64,000 nt of DNA, taken from assembly GCF_004365965.1 (NCBI RefSeq), contig NZ_SOEB01000021.1:1-64000 (forward strand), read 5' to 3'. A program made the position numbers and the translations under genes. Shown here in pieces: positions 44,508-54,364 of the stretch. Source of the DNA: Rhodovulum visakhapatnamense (GTDB lineage Bacteria > Pseudomonadota > Alphaproteobacteria > Rhodobacterales > Rhodobacteraceae). A model generated the notes under the pieces. That model was not told the origin of the DNA. It saw only the letters and a list, made by a program, of their open reading frames with translations, and searched no databases. Position 1 is the stretch's first letter. The number at the start of each line of letters is the position of its first letter.

Positions 44508-45863
44508 TCAGGCCTCCAGCATGCGGCGCAAAAGCTCCAGATCCTCTTCGATCTGGCTGTCCTTTCCGCGCAGCTCCTCGATGCGCTTGACCGCATGCAT
44601 GACCGTGGTGTGGTCGCGCCCGCCAAAGCGGCGCCCGATTTCAGGCAGGCTGCGCTGGGTCAGCTGCTTGGAGAGATACATCGCGATCTGGCGCGGACGG
44701 GCGATGGTGCGGTGCCGCTTGGGGCCGACCATGTCGCTGAGCCGCATGTTGTAATGCTCGCTGACCTTGCGCTGGATCTCCTCGATGGTGACCTTGCGGT
44801 CCGAGGCGCGCAGGATGTCGGCCAGGCAATCCTGGGCCAGATCCAGCGTGATCTCCTTGCCGACCAGCGAGGCAAAGGCGAAAAGCCGGGTCAGCGCGCC
44901 TTCCAGCACACGGACATTGGTGGTGATCCGGTGGGCGAGAAATTCCAGCACGCCGCCCGCGATCACCAGACCCGGATATTGCATCCGGTACAGCTCGACC
45001 TTCTGCTGCAGGATGCCGAGGCGCAATTCGTAGTCGGTCGGGTGCAGGTCGACCACCAGCCCGCATTGCAGGCGGCTGCGGATCCGGTCTTCCAGATCCT
45101 TGATCTCGCCCGGCGCACGGTCGGCCGAAATCACGATCTGCTTGTTCTGGTCCACGAGCGCGTTGAAGGTGTGGAAGAACTCTTCCTGGGTGCTGTCCTT
45201 GCCGGCGATGAACTGGACGTCATCGACCATCAGCACGTCGACCGAGCGGAACAGCGACTTGAAGCCCATCATGTCGCGTTCGCGCAGCGCCTGCACGAAG
45301 CGGTACATGAACTGTTCGGCCGACAGATAGACCACCTTCTTTTCCGGCGCCCGGTGCAGCAGATCCCAGGCGATGGCATGCATCAGGTGGGTCTTGCCCA
45401 GACCCACGCCGCCGTAAAGGAACAGCGGGTTGAACGCGACCGGACCGCCCTCGGCCACGCGGCGCGCGGCGGCATGGGCCAACTCGTTCGGCTTGCCGGT
45501 GACGAAGCTGTCGAAGGTGAAGCGCGCGTCCAGCGGCGCGCCCGGCATGTCGTCCTCGTCGCGCCGCTCGGCCGCGGCGGCGCGGCGCGGTTGCGCCGCT
45601 GGGGCGGGCTCTGCCGGTTTCTGGGCCGCGACCGCGAATTCCAGCCGGTCCACATCGACACCGCTGCGGGTCAGATGTTCGAGGATCTTGTCGCCGAAGT
45701 TACGGTTGACCCAGTCGCCGACAAAGCTGGTGGGGACACCGAACCGCGCCACCCCGTCTTCGAGGGCGCGGAATTCCAAGGGAGCGATCCAGGTTACGAA
45801 GTTGTTCTTGCCGATCGATTTCTCCAGATCATCTCGAATGCGTCCCCAGGTGTCGTCTGTCAT
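44508..45863 (-). CDS. dnaA: Chromosomal replication initiator DnaA
   Basis: A 451-residue AAA+ initiator. Domain I (residues 1-80) interacts with helicase. An Ala/Pro/Arg-rich domain II linker follows. The AAA+ domain has Walker A YGGVGLGKTHLMHAI and Walker B VLMVDDVQFIAGK. Domain IV carries the DnaA-box-binding signature GRDHTTVMHAVKRIEEL. The start gives MTDDTWGRIRDDLEKSIG, the usual alphaproteobacterial N-terminus; the open frame continues upstream without family similarity. A 589-bp non-coding region lies before it. Confidence 0.98.
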   Translation of the reverse strand: MTDDTWGRIRDDLEKSIGKNNFVTWIAPLEFRALEDGVARFGVPTSFVGDWVNRNFGDKILEHLTRSGVDVDRLEFAVAAQKPAEPAPAAQPRRAAAAERRDEDDMPGAPLDARFTFDSFVTGKPNELAHAAARRVAEGGPVAFNPLFLYGGVGLGKTHLMHAIAWDLLHRAPEKKVVYLSAEQFMYRFVQALRERDMMGFKSLFRSVDVLMVDDVQFIAGKDSTQEEFFHTFNALVDQNKQIVISADRAPGEIKDLEDRIRSRLQCGLVVDLHPTDYELRLGILQQKVELYRMQYPGLVIAGGVLEFLAHRITTNVRVLEGALTRLFAFASLVGKEITLDLAQDCLADILRASDRKVTIEEIQRKVSEHYNMRLSDMVGPKRHRTIARPRQIAMYLSKQLTQRSLPEIGRRFGGRDHTTVMHAVKRIEELRGKDSQIEEDLELLRRMLEA

Positions 45864-46452
45864 CTTCTCTTGCCCGCTCTTAGCCGATCCCGCAAAACCG
45901 GACAGCCCGAGAGACGCTCCGTCATGGAGCGGCCGTCGGAACCCCGGTGCGCATCGAAACGGGAGAAGACCCTTTCGGCAAAAGCGACACTTCCATTGCC
46001 GGGCTCCGCCATCGCGGCACCCGGGTGTCCCCAAGTCGCTTTGCCTCTCACGGTCCTTTGGACATGACACAAAACCCTACGGACAGAGCCAGGCTCCGTC
46101 AGGCTCGCAGCAGCGTTCGGTCAGAGCGCATCCCCTGAATATACGCCCTGTCCGGCAAGCCCCCCCTCGATCGTCTCTCATGCCGGCTCTGGCCGGATAA
46201 AAAGCAGATCGTGGCGCGGGTCTTTCCGCGTCATGCCCCCCCAAGTCGATGTGAATCGCCTAGAGACGGTAGACCGGGGGTCGTGAGGGGTGCAACAGAA
46301 CTTCGGCCTTGACGGCGAGCATGCGCGGAACGAATCCAGAGCGTGTTGCCGCAGGCCCATAGAGGCCGGGGAGGGAGCCCAAATAGCGAAGGGCGCAGCC
46401 TTGCGACCGCGCCCTTCGGAGCCCTTGTTTTTATGGCGGAATCAGCCCCGGA
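45864..46452. other. 589-bp gap between rpsT and dnaA
   Basis: No convincing gene. It should hold the dnaA promoter. I see an inverted repeat GCTCC-N5-GGAGC (45916-45930). There is one TTATCC core on the minus strand in GGATAAAAAG, with the last three positions unlike a DnaA box. There is no cluster of TTATCCACA-type boxes and no AT-rich unwinding stretch, so it does not look like oriC. A hairpin near the rpsT end is listed separately. Confidence 0.6.
46387..46418. terminator. Hairpin between rpsT and dnaA
   Basis: CGAAGGGCGC (46387-46396) and GCGCCCTTCG (46409-46418) form a perfect 10-bp stem with a 12-base loop, 35 bases past the rpsT stop. The T-rich tail (TTGTTTTTAT) is on the plus-strand side; on the minus strand only CTATTTGG follows. 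It is probably the rpsT terminator, possibly working both ways. Confidence 0.6.
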
Positions 46453-46719
46453 TCAGGCGTTCAGCGCCTTCACCCGCGAGGCCAGTCGCGACATTTTCCG
46501 GGCCGCCGTGTTCTTGTGAACGACGCCCTTCGTGACGCCGCGCATCAGCTCGGGTTGGGCCTGACGAAGGGCGGCCGCAGCGGCATCCTGATCGCCCGAG
46601 GCGATGGCCTCTTCGACCTTCCGCAGGAAAGTGCGGATGCGCGAGCGACGCGCCTTGTTCACGGCATAGCGGCGCTCGTTCTGGCGGGCGCGCTTCTTGG
46701 CTTGGGGCGAATTGGCCAT
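46453..46719 (-). CDS. rpsT: 30S ribosomal protein S20
   Basis: An 88-residue basic helical protein that binds the 5' and 3' minor domains of 16S r[20 protein letters not shown], then [15 protein letters not shown], and the C-terminal [19 protein letters not shown] are the family blocks. The length and the start are standard. Its place just before dnaA is conserved in Rhodobacteraceae. A hairpin lies downstream. Confidence 0.98.
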   Translation of the reverse strand: MANSPQAKKRARQNERRYAVNKARRSRIRTFLRKVEEAIASGDQDAAAAALRQAQPELMRGVTKGVVHKNTAARKMSRLASRVKALNA

Positions 46720-46901
46720 GTGGTCCTTTTCCCTTTTCCGGGTCTCGTGGTCAAAATCTCTCGCGCAACGAGTCCCCGGCCGGGTTTCGATGCCACCGGC
46801 TGATTCCGGCCAAAGCGGGCCTCACACGCATGTAAGGCGCGGCTTATAGTCGGGCTTGCCGGAAAAGGAAACCGGAAAATGCGCAGGCCCGGCGCCGCGC
46901 G

Positions 46902-47678
46902 TCACTTGTCGCGGAACTGGGGCTCGCGCTTCTCGACGAAGGCCTGCATGCCCTCGGCCCGGTCCTCGGTCGCGAACATCATGTGGAACATCCGCCGCTC
47001 GAACAGCAGCCCCTCGCGGAGCGTCGTCTCGAAGCTGCGGTTGACGCATTCCTTGACCGCCATCGTGGTCAGCGCCGATTTCTCGGCGATCTTCTGCGCC
47101 GCGGCCATCGCCTCTTCGATCAGCTTCTTGGCAGGGACGACGCGGCTGACGAGCCCCGCGCGCTCGGCCTCTTCGGCATCCATGAAGCGGCCCGTGAGGT
47201 GCATGTCCATCGCCTTAGACTTGCCGACGGCGCGGGTCAGGCGCTGGGTGCCGCCGATCCCGGCAACAACGCCGAGGTTAATCTCTGGCTGTCCGAATTT
47301 AGCGGTGTCGGCGGCAATGATGAAGTCGCACAGCATCGCCAGTTCGCAGCCGCCGCCCAGAGCATAGCCCGCCACGGCCGCGATGATCGGCTTGCGGCAG
47401 GCCAGCAGGCGTTCCGTCTCGGGGGTGAAGAGGTCGCCCGCGAAGACGTCGACGAAGCTCTTCTCGCTCATCTCCCGGACGTCGGCACCGGCGGCGAAGG
47501 CCTTTTCGGACCCCGTCAGAACGATGCAGCGGACCTTTTCATTGGCATTGGCCTCGCTTACCGCGTCGGCCAGCTCGCCCATCAGCTCGCCGTTCAGCGC
47601 GTTCAGCGCCTCGGGCCGGTTCAGGCGGACCAGTGCTACGTGGTCCTCGATCTCGACGATCAGCGTCTTGTAAGCCAT
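46902..47678 (-). CDS. Enoyl-CoA hydratase
   Basis: A 258-residue crotonase-fold enzyme hydrating trans-2-enoyl-CoA in beta-oxidation. The oxyanion-hole segments are [12 protein letters not shown] and [19 protein letters not shown]. Both catalytic glutamates fit: one in GGGCELAML and one in [21 protein letters not shown]. The length matches short-chain enoyl-CoA hydratase (EchA/PaaF type). The gene lies between mutM and rpsT on the same strand, a constant neighbourhood in this family, with no evident functional link. Confidence 0.95.
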   Translation of the reverse strand: MAYKTLIVEIEDHVALVRLNRPEALNALNGELMGELADAVSEANANEKVRCIVLTGSEKAFAAGADVREMSEKSFVDVFAGDLFTPETERLLACRKPIIAAVAGYALGGGCELAMLCDFIIAADTAKFGQPEINLGVVAGIGGTQRLTRAVGKSKAMDMHLTGRFMDAEEAERAGLVSRVVPAKKLIEEAMAAAQKIAEKSALTTMAVKECVNRSFETTLREGLLFERRMFHMMFATEDRAEGMQAFVEKREPQFRDK

Positions 47679-47740
47679 GGACTGTCGGCCTCCGTTCGGT
47701 TCGAGCCCGAGTCCTTAACAGTCTCGGGCCTGCGATCAAG

Positions 47741-48592
47741 CTATCTTTGGCATTGCGGACAGTAGAATGTCGACCGCCCCGACTGGACGACTCGGCGAAT
47801 GGTGCCGGGGCATCCGGGGGTGGGGCAGGGCTTGCCCTCGCGTCCATAGACGCGGAAATTGTGCTGGAAGTAGCCCAGTTCGCCATCGGCCTGGCGATAG
47901 TCCCGAAGGCTCGAGCCACCCGCCTCGATGGCTTCGGCCAGAACCGTCCGGGTCGCCGGAACAAGGATCGCCAGCCGGGCTGCGGCAATTCGGCCCGCCT
48001 GACGCAAGGGCAAAATCCCGGCCCGGTGCAGCGCCTCGCAGACATAGATATTGCCAAGCCCCGCGACCACACGCTGATCGAGCAGCGCAGCCTTGATCGG
48101 CGTTTGCCGCCCGCCGAGCCGCCCGATCAGGTAAAGCTCATGAAAGCCGTTGCCCAGCGGTTCGGGGCCAAGTCCGGCCAGCAGCCGGTGACAATCCAGC
48201 GCGGTGGTGGCGGTCAAATCCATGGCGCCGAAGCGGCGGGGGTCGTTGAAGGTGATCCGTGCGCCGCCCTCGATCTCGAACACGACATGATCGTGCTTCT
48301 GCGGCGCCGGATGGTCATGGACAAAGTGGCCCAGCGTGACCCCCGAGACCAGGATCCGGCCCGACATGCCCAGATGCACGATCAGCGTCTCGCCGGTCGA
48401 AAGCTCGGCAAGCAGGTATTTCGAGCGCCGCCCGAGCCGCAGCACCCGTGCCCCGGTCAGCCGCTCGGCCATGCGCTCGGGCAGGGGCCAGCGCAGGTCG
48501 GGGCGGTTGAGATGCGTCGCGAGGATGGTGCGACCTTCCAGCACGGGGACCAGGCCGCGACGCACTGTCTCTACCTCTGGCAATTCCGGCAT
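47741..48592 (-). CDS. mutM: Formamidopyrimidine-DNA glycosylase
   Basis: A 283-residue base-excision enzyme that removes 8-oxoguanine and formamidopyrimidines. The N-terminus [13 protein letters not shown] carries the catalytic Pro2 and Glu3. [15 protein letters not shown] and [22 protein letters not shown] (the helix-two-turn-helix) are conserved. The C-terminal zinc finger has the four cysteines CPTPGC and YCPQC. Divergent from ubiE with 85 bp between the starts. Full length. Confidence 0.97.
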   Translation of the reverse strand: MPELPEVETVRRGLVPVLEGRTILATHLNRPDLRWPLPERMAERLTGARVLRLGRRSKYLLAELSTGETLIVHLGMSGRILVSGVTLGHFVHDHPAPQKHDHVVFEIEGGARITFNDPRRFGAMDLTATTALDCHRLLAGLGPEPLGNGFHELYLIGRLGGRQTPIKAALLDQRVVAGLGNIYVCEALHRAGILPLRQAGRIAAARLAILVPATRTVLAEAIEAGGSSLRDYRQADGELGYFQHNFRVYGREGKPCPTPGCPGTIRRVVQSGRSTFYCPQCQR

Positions 48593-48677
48593 CGGACCTT
48601 CACTTCATGGCAGAACGGATTGTAGTCCCCGCAGAGCGCCCTATAAGAAGGGCCGGACAAATGAACGGCAAGGCCCC

Positions 48678-49430
48678 ATGACCGAGAGTGCCCAGAAAAC
48701 CACCCATTTCGGGTTCCAGACCGTCGCCGAAGAAGAAAAGGCGGGGCTCGTGCACGGGGTCTTCACCCGCGTCGCCTCGCGTTACGACCTGATGAACGAC
48801 CTGATGTCGGGCGGCATCCACCGGGTCTGGAAGGACGCGATGATGGACTGGCTCGCGCCGCAGCCGCATCAGCGGCTTCTGGACGTGGCGGGCGGCACCG
48901 GCGACATCGCCTTCCGGTTCCTCGGCCGCGCGCCCGGCGCGACGGCGGTAGTCTGCGACATGACGGAATCGATGCTGGTCGAGGGCCGCAAGCGGGCCGA
49001 GGCCGACAACCTCGCCGCCAGTCTCGACTGGGTGGTGGGCGACGGCATGGCGCTGCCCTTCGCCGATAACAGCTTCGATGTCTTCACCAATTCCTTCGGC
49101 ACGCGGAACATCACCCGCATTCAGGATGCGCTGAACGAGGCCTACCGGGTGCTGAAACCCGGCGGGCGGATGATGATCCTCGAGTTCAGCCAGATGCCGA
49201 ACCCGCTGCTGCAATGGGCCTATGACCGGTATTCGTTCAACGTGATCCCGCCGCTGGGCCAGTTCGTGGTCAATGACCGCGACAGCTATCAGTACCTGGT
49301 GGAATCGATCCGCAAGTTCCCCGATCAGGAAACCTTCGCCGGGATGATCCGGACCGCCGGGTTCGAGCAGGTAAGCTACCGCAACCTGTCGATGGGCATC
49401 GCGGCGCTGCATTCGGGCTGGAAGATCTAG
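48678..49430 (+). CDS. ubiE: Ubiquinone/menaquinone C-methyltransferase UbiE
   Basis: A 250-residue SAM-dependent methyltransferase that methylates the ring carbon of the demethoxy-quinone precursor. [12 protein letters not shown], then [21 protein letters not shown], the SAM motif [14 protein letters not shown], and [10 protein letters not shown] are all diagnostic. The start is the ATG of [13 protein letters not shown]. The stop directly abuts the GTG of ubiB, so the two quinone genes form one unit. Confidence 0.97.
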   Translation: MTESAQKTTHFGFQTVAEEEKAGLVHGVFTRVASRYDLMNDLMSGGIHRVWKDAMMDWLAPQPHQRLLDVAGGTGDIAFRFLGRAPGATAVVCDMTESMLVEGRKRAEADNLAASLDWVVGDGMALPFADNSFDVFTNSFGTRNITRIQDALNEAYRVLKPGGRMMILEFSQMPNPLLQWAYDRYSFNVIPPLGQFVVNDRDSYQYLVESIRKFPDQETFAGMIRTAGFEQVSYRNLSMGIAALHSGWKI

Positions 49431-50966
49431 GTGCGCGGGCCTCACAACATCTGGCGGCTGGTGCAGACACTGGCCACCATGGAGCGCACCGGTGCGAACC
49501 GCTTTGTGCTGGAGCAACTTGGGGCGCCCGCCAGTGTCCGCGCCGCGGCGCGGGTCATGGGCTGGCCGTTCAAGGTGCTGGGCGAGAAGGGCGATCCGGC
49601 GCTGCCGCCCGCGACCCGGGCGATCACCGCGCTGGGCCCGGCCTATATCAAGTTCGGCCAGATCCTCTCGACCCGGCCGGATGTGGTGGGCGACGAACTG
49701 GCGGTGCAGCTTCGGGTCCTGCAGGACAAGCTGCCGCCCTTCCCGACAGAGATCGCCAAGGAAACCATCGCCCAAGAGTTGGGCCAGCCTGCCGACGAGC
49801 TGTTCTCGGAATTCTCCGAGCCGATCGCTGCCGCGTCTATCGCCCAGGTGCACCGGGCGCGGATCGCCCGGACCGGCGAGCTGGTGGCGGTCAAGGTGCT
49901 GCGGCCCGGGGTCGAGCGTAACTTCCGCAAGGATATCGACGCCTTCTATTTCGCCGCCTCGACCATCGAACTGTTGGCGCCGTTCTCGCGTCGGCTGCGC
50001 CCGACCGATGTGATCGCCCATTTCGACGGGGTGGTGACGGGCGAGCTGGACCTGCGGATCGAGACTGCCCAGGCGGCCGAATTCGCCGCCAATACCGAGA
50101 ACGACAAGGGCTTTACCGTGCCCCGGGTGATCTGGCCGCTGTCCTCGAAGCGGGTCATGACCATGTCCTGGTGCGAGGGCGTGCCGATCGGCGACAACGC
50201 CGCTCTGGACGCTGCGGGTCATGACCGCCGAGTGATTGGGGAGCGCGTGCTGTCGATGTTCCTGCGCCATGCGCTGCGCGACGGCTATTTCCATGCCGAC
50301 ATGCACCAGGGCAACATGAAGGTCGGTGCGAACGGCGACATCCAGTGCTTCGATTTCGGCATCATGGGCCGGATCGACGAATATACCCGCCGGGTCTATG
50401 CCGAGATCCTGTACGGGTTCATCCGCCGCGATTACCGCCGGGTGGCCGAGGTGCATTTCGAGGCGGGCTACGTGCCCGCCGACCGCGAGATCGACGAATT
50501 CGCCCAAGCCCTGCGGTCGGTCGGCGAGCCGATCTTCGGCATGGACGCGACCCATATCTCGATGGCGAAGCTCCTGGCCTATCTGTTCGAGGTGACCGAG
50601 CGGTTCGGCATGGCGACCCGGACCGAGCTGATCCTGTTGCAGCGGACCATGGTCGTGGTCGAGGGCGTGGCGCGCTCGCTCAACCCGTCGATCAACATCT
50701 GGGAAGTCGCCCGGCCGATCGTCGAGGAATACATCAAGGAGAACATCGGGCCAAAGGCGGTGGTCCGCGATCTCAGCCGCACCGTGCGGGTGTTGTCGCG
50801 CTTCGGGCCTCGGCTGCCGGAACTGGCCGAAGCCGCGCTGATCCGCCAGTCGCAGTCCGAGGCTGCGCGACCGCCGCGTCCCTGGCTGCAGCCACTGCTA
50901 TGGATGGGCGCCGGCGCCGCGCTGACCTGGATCGGCGCCGGATTGGCCCTGCTGCTGCTGTCCTGA
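49431..50966 (+). CDS. ubiB: Ubiquinone biosynthesis ATPase-like kinase UbiB
   Basis: A 511-residue atypical protein-kinase-like (ADCK/UbiB) membrane protein needed for ubiquinone synthesis. The KxGQ motif is seen in IKFGQILSTRPD and the Ala-rich loop in AAASIAQVHRA. ELDLRIETAQAAEFA and the active-site HADMHQGNMKV and DFGIMGR follow. Two hydrophobic segments end the protein (LLWMGAGAALTWIGAGLAL). The GTG start follows the ubiE stop without a gap. A hairpin downstream separates it from the convergent flgD. Confidence 0.96.
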   Translation: MRGPHNIWRLVQTLATMERTGANRFVLEQLGAPASVRAAARVMGWPFKVLGEKGDPALPPATRAITALGPAYIKFGQILSTRPDVVGDELAVQLRVLQDKLPPFPTEIAKETIAQELGQPADELFSEFSEPIAAASIAQVHRARIARTGELVAVKVLRPGVERNFRKDIDAFYFAASTIELLAPFSRRLRPTDVIAHFDGVVTGELDLRIETAQAAEFAANTENDKGFTVPRVIWPLSSKRVMTMSWCEGVPIGDNAALDAAGHDRRVIGERVLSMFLRHALRDGYFHADMHQGNMKVGANGDIQCFDFGIMGRIDEYTRRVYAEILYGFIRRDYRRVAEVHFEAGYVPADREIDEFAQALRSVGEPIFGMDATHISMAKLLAYLFEVTERFGMATRTELILLQRTMVVVEGVARSLNPSINIWEVARPIVEEYIKENIGPKAVVRDLSRTVRVLSRFGPRLPELAEAALIRQSQSEAARPPRPWLQPLLWMGAGAALTWIGAGLALLLLS

Positions 50967-50974
50967 AACCCGTC

Positions 50975-50996
50975 AGGCGGCCCGTGAGGGCCGCCT
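50975..50996. terminator. Hairpin between convergent ubiB and flgD
   Basis: AGGCGGCCC and GGGCCGCCT pair perfectly over 9 bp with a GTGA loop, a few bases past the ubiB stop and just before the flgD stop. There is no T-run on either side; likely a two-way terminator. Confidence 0.5.
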
Positions 50997-51005
50997 TCGC
51001 GGCGA

Positions 51006-51671
51006 TCAGACCGGATCGCGCAGTGCCGAAACCTCCGACGCCTTGACGATGGTGCCGCTGTCGAAGACGATGCTGATCTCACCCTCGTTGGTGCGGACTT
51101 CCGCGATCTGGGCATAGATCCGGGCCTGGGCCTCTGACAGTTTGCTGCCATCCTCGGCATAGCTTTCCACGATGAAATCGTAGAGCCCTGCCTCGTGGTC
51201 CTCGCCGCCGGACCAGAGTATGGTCTTGGTGTCGGGGGGGATGGGCTCGGACTGCACGATGGCGCCGGTGTCATCGCGCACCACAAGCTTGGCAGTCGAA
51301 GCGTCCTTGTCGATCTCCGGGAAAACCGTGACGGGCGTCACTCCGTCATAGTTCGCGGGAACAGCGGCCTGGCCTTCCATTCCGACCCAGGATCCGTATT
51401 GGGACAGGCCACCGCCGCCCAGATTGGCCGAGAGGGCCTTGAGCAATTCGTTGGTCTGCACCTGCTGTTCGACCCCCGAGAAGGTCGCGATCTGCAGCGC
51501 ATAATCCGACGATTCCATCGGGTTCAGAGGGTCCTGATTCTCGAGTTGCGTGGTCAGCATGCGCAGGAAGGTTTCGAAGTCGCTGCTGATCATCGTCTTC
51601 GAGTTGCCGCTGGTCGAAGCGGAGGACGAGTTCGTGGCGGCGCTGGCGGCGGAGGAGACGCTGTCAACCAT
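51006..51671 (-). CDS. flgD: Flagellar hook-capping protein FlgD
   Basis: A 221-residue scaffold that caps the growing hook. The N-terminal secretion and capping region is Ser/Thr-rich, followed by the FlgD signature FLRMLTTQLENQDPLNPMESSDYALQIA in two overlapping blocks and the conserved QVQTNELL. The C-terminal part carries the FLG-type beta domain (SYAEDGSKLSEAQARIYAQI). It starts 12 bases after the fliK stop, so fliK-flgD is a small minus-strand operon, opposite to the rest of the flagellar genes. Confidence 0.93.
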   Translation of the reverse strand: MVDSVSSAASAATNSSSASTSGNSKTMISSDFETFLRMLTTQLENQDPLNPMESSDYALQIATFSGVEQQVQTNELLKALSANLGGGGLSQYGSWVGMEGQAAVPANYDGVTPVTVFPEIDKDASTAKLVVRDDTGAIVQSEPIPPDTKTILWSGGEDHEAGLYDFIVESYAEDGSKLSEAQARIYAQIAEVRTNEGEISIVFDSGTIVKASEVSALRDPV

Positions 51672-51683
51672 GGTAAATTCCCT

Positions 51684-53405
51684 TCAAAGACGAAGATCGA
51701 GGCCACCGCCCGACGTGCGGGCAGAGGTACTGTTCGTGGCAAGCGGGCCCGTGTCGGCCCCGTCTTCACCCGGCGTGAGCCCGGCGGCGGCAAAACCGCG
51801 CGCCTGGCCCTGATTGCTGCGCTGCTGCCCGGCGAAATCGAGGACGACCTCGCCATAGCCCAGATCCCGCATCGCGCTGGCCAGCATGTCGCCATGGCGC
51901 CGCATCAGGTCGAGCGTATCGCCGCGATCGGCCAGAATGCTGACCGTGATGCCGTGATCGCTTGGGGTCAGGGTCAACCGCACGCGGCCAAGCTCTTCCG
52001 GGCTGAGCGTCAGATGGACCGACCCGTCCGCGGCGCGGTGAAGCGATTCGGCCATCTGGCGCATCGCCGTGCGCGGCGCATCGGCCAGTTGGGGAGAAGC
52101 CGACGCAGAGCGTGCGGCCTCGGAAGACCGCGCCTGGTCGGATCCGGCGCGATCTGACAGGCCGCCTTCGGTCGCCGCAGCCGGATCGGCGCGGCCACCG
52201 TCGGCGACCGCCGACCCATCGGACCCGGCGCCCGCCAATTGGGGGGCGGCCGCGCCATCCGCCTGCGCCAGCGCCGCCGGAGCGGAGGCCGTCTGCGGTC
52301 CCGTGGCAGGGGCCGCGGCCTCCTGCCGGAGCGAGTCGCGGCCCCGATGCTCGCCGCGCCCCTCCGACCTGCCGCCAGAGGCCGATGCCGCACTGGCCTG
52401 AGCCGCAGCGGCCTGCAGGGTGTCGCGGGGCGTCTGGGCGGCGGGATCGACGGTCGCCTGGGTCTGTTGCTGCGTTGCCGAAGCTTTCGCCTGTGAGGGC
52501 TCGGGCGACGGGGCCGATGCGGTTTCGGTTCCCTTGCCGGTTCGGAGTTCGGTCTTCTGGCTTTCTACGTGCAAATCGGCCGCCGAGGCCGATTGCGCCT
52601 GGACACCTTCCGCCGGGGATTGCGGTGCGCCTTGATCGGTCGCCGTTGGCTGCGGTTTGGTGGTCGCCCTGATCGCAGCCTGTGCGGCGGTGTCGACGGA
52701 AGCGGCGTCGCCAGCCTGCGGGTCTTTGGCATCAGGGACGATGGTCCCAGGCACGGCGGGCGCCGTTGCGGTCTCTGCTGCGGTTTTGGGGAGGGTCGTC
52801 GCCGACGGGAGCGTCGCATTTTCCGTGAGCGTGCCTCCCGGGGCGGGGGCCGTCGTAGGCGTTCGTCCCGCAGGGTCGGAGGGGAGGACGGTTTCGGCCG
52901 TGGCCGCGCGCGCCGTTTCGACGGCTCCCACCGGAGTCGGCCGGGCTGCGGGTTCGGCCGCCGCGACATCCGGTGTGGCGGCAGCCGACGACGGCACGGC
53001 CAAGGAGGGCGGAACCGAGGGCGCAAGGTCCAGGGATGCAAGCTGCGCCGCGCCCTCGGACGCCGCCGGGCCGTCGCTGGCGGTGCCCGCCTCAGCTTCG
53101 GATCCGGGCGCTTCTTTGCCTTCGGCCTCGGTCACCGGCGCTTTGGCGGTCTCTGCCGGGCCGGTCTTGGCCGACGCGGCATCTTCGGGGGCCGGGGGGG
53201 GGGCGTCGCGTCGCGGCGGGGCCTCGGACGCCTTGTCCCTGGCCTTGGCGCGAGCGGGCGGCTCGGTCCGGTCCGGGGGCGTCGACTCGTCGAAGACCGA
53301 GCGGAAATCCGACCCCTCCGTGTTGGAAGGCCGGGAACTGCCCGGTGCGTCGAATCGGGAAGGCCCGGAGGGGCCGAGCGTATCGAAGGGGAAAGGAACC
53401 TGCAT
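51684..53405 (-). CDS. fliK: Flagellar hook-length control protein FliK
   Basis: A 573-residue protein whose first 430 residues are Ala/Pro/Thr-rich and low in complexity, the flexible ruler. The last 130 residues hold the Flg_hook domain: SLHRAADGSVHLTLSPEELG, then VRLTLTPSDHGITVSILADR and the segment to VVLDFAGQQ. FliK senses hook length and switches export specificity. The ruler sequence is poorly conserved, as usual. A TTAC-N7-TTAC motif lies 50 bases upstream, in the region shared with flgJ. Confidence 0.9.
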   Translation of the reverse strand: MQVPFPFDTLGPSGPSRFDAPGSSRPSNTEGSDFRSVFDESTPPDRTEPPARAKARDKASEAPPRRDAPPPAPEDAASAKTGPAETAKAPVTEAEGKEAPGSEAEAGTASDGPAASEGAAQLASLDLAPSVPPSLAVPSSAAATPDVAAAEPAARPTPVGAVETARAATAETVLPSDPAGRTPTTAPAPGGTLTENATLPSATTLPKTAAETATAPAVPGTIVPDAKDPQAGDAASVDTAAQAAIRATTKPQPTATDQGAPQSPAEGVQAQSASAADLHVESQKTELRTGKGTETASAPSPEPSQAKASATQQQTQATVDPAAQTPRDTLQAAAAQASAASASGGRSEGRGEHRGRDSLRQEAAAPATGPQTASAPAALAQADGAAAPQLAGAGSDGSAVADGGRADPAAATEGGLSDRAGSDQARSSEAARSASASPQLADAPRTAMRQMAESLHRAADGSVHLTLSPEELGRVRLTLTPSDHGITVSILADRGDTLDLMRRHGDMLASAMRDLGYGEVVLDFAGQQRSNQGQARGFAAAGLTPGEDGADTGPLATNSTSARTSGGGLDLRL

Positions 53406-53456
53406 GCGTATCGCCAGACTTCTGTCGGAGTTGGCCGCAGATTGGACCGGGATCGG

Positions 53457-53471
53457 TTACCGGTCCTTTAC
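53457..53471. promoter_or_regulatory. CtrA-like box between fliK and flgJ
   Basis: TTAC-N7-TTAC, two bases from the CtrA consensus TTAA-N7-TTAA but symmetric, lies in the 116-bp region between divergent fliK and flgJ. Weaker than the other two CtrA-like sites in this cluster. Confidence 0.35.
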
Positions 53472-53521
53472 CGGATTCCCCCAATAACGGAAAAAACGAC
53501 TCGCAGTTTAGGAGTTCCGCC

Positions 53522-53830
53522 ATGCTGCCTCCCACCCTGCCTCCGACCGGCGCGACCGGCGCCACCGATCGCGAGGCCCGTCTGGCCCAACTCCGTGCCG
53601 CCGCCGAGAAGCTCGAGGCCCAGTTCCTGTCCGAGATGCTCGAATCGGCCGGTCTGGGCGACCTGTCCGGCGAATTGTCCAGCGGTGCGTTCAGTGGCGG
53701 CATCGGGGAATCCCAGTTCAACTCTTTCCTCCGCGACGCCCAGGCCACGGAAATGGCGCGCGCGGGGGGTATCGGCCTTGCCGAAAGCATCTTCGAATCA
53801 CTCAAGGAGCGGATGGATGACCTCGATTGA
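53522..53830 (+). CDS. flgJ: Rod-binding protein FlgJ, short form
   Basis: A 102-residue protein matching only the N-terminal rod-binding domain of FlgJ: KLEAQFLSEMLESAG, then GGIGESQFNSFLRDAQATEMARAG. Alphaproteobacterial FlgJ commonly lacks the muramidase half, so this is complete; a separate lytic enzyme is needed to let the rod through the wall. AGGAG precedes the ATG. Its end overlaps the next gene by 14 bp. Confidence 0.88.
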   Translation: MLPPTLPPTGATGATDREARLAQLRAAAEKLEAQFLSEMLESAGLGDLSGELSSGAFSGGIGESQFNSFLRDAQATEMARAGGIGLAESIFESLKERMDDLD

Positions 53831-54155
53831 CACGATCGCCGACCTTCTCGAGCGCGAGTATCAGGCGCTCCGGGACAGCGACTTCACGGCGCTGCGCGCA
53901 TTGACCGACGAGAAGGAACAACTGGTCGCCCGGTTACAGATGCCTTCCGAGGCCGACCGAGACGCGCTGGACCGGCTGCGCAGCAAGGCGCGGCGAAACG
54001 ATCGCCTGCTGGCGGCGGTCGAGAAAGGGCTCGACTCCGCCCGCGCCTCGCTGAAGCGGCTGCGCGAACCGGCGGCGGCGCTGGACACCTACACGCAGCG
54101 CGGCGAGCGCACCCGTATCGGTGCCACCCCTTCGGCGCTCACGCGCCGCGCCTGA
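53817..54155 (+). CDS. flgN: FlgN-like flagellar export chaperone
   Basis: A 112-residue helical protein starting MTSIDTIADLLEREYQAL. The pattern of a first helix with LLEREYQALRDSDFTALRAL, then ALTDEKEQLVARL and a long coiled-coil-like helix fits the FlgN family, which guards the hook-junction proteins FlgK and FlgL. An AAGGAG site lies inside the end of flgJ, which the gene overlaps. Similarity in this family is low, so the name is probable rather than certain. Confidence 0.75.
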   Translation: MTSIDTIADLLEREYQALRDSDFTALRALTDEKEQLVARLQMPSEADRDALDRLRSKARRNDRLLAAVEKGLDSARASLKRLREPAAALDTYTQRGERTRIGATPSALTRRA

Positions 54156-54196
54156 GCCCTATTTTAGCCAAATCCGACGATTACAACCTTCCCCAG

Positions 54197-54211
54197 TTAG
54201 TCGTCCCTTAA
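54197..54211 (+). promoter_or_regulatory. CtrA-like box upstream of flagellin
   Basis: TTAG-N7-TTAA, one base from the CtrA consensus, lies about 155 bases before the flagellin ATG. The element CTTAACCCC recurs at 54207-54215 and 54317-54325. A GGCGC-AAA-GCGCC hairpin in the leader and an AAGGA ribosome site follow. I found no good sigma-54 site. Confidence 0.5.
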
Positions 54212-54364
54212 CCCCGGACTGAAAGGTTCGGGGCGCACCCTGAGACGGGTGGCACGGCACGGGGAAACTCCGCAGCCGTATGGGTCAGAACGCCTTCAAT
54301 TGCCGCTTATACGCGGCTTAACCCCTTGGGCGCAAAGCGCCTTGTACTTGGAAGGACCATACCC

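Noticed and set aside
45864-46452. oriC next to dnaA
   Set aside because: Only one partial TTATCC core and no DnaA-box cluster or AT-rich unwinding region. Alphaproteobacterial origins are often not beside dnaA.
54156-54364. Sigma-54 promoter for flagellin
   Set aside because: A TGGCAC occurs near 54251 but the -12 GC element is not at the right distance.
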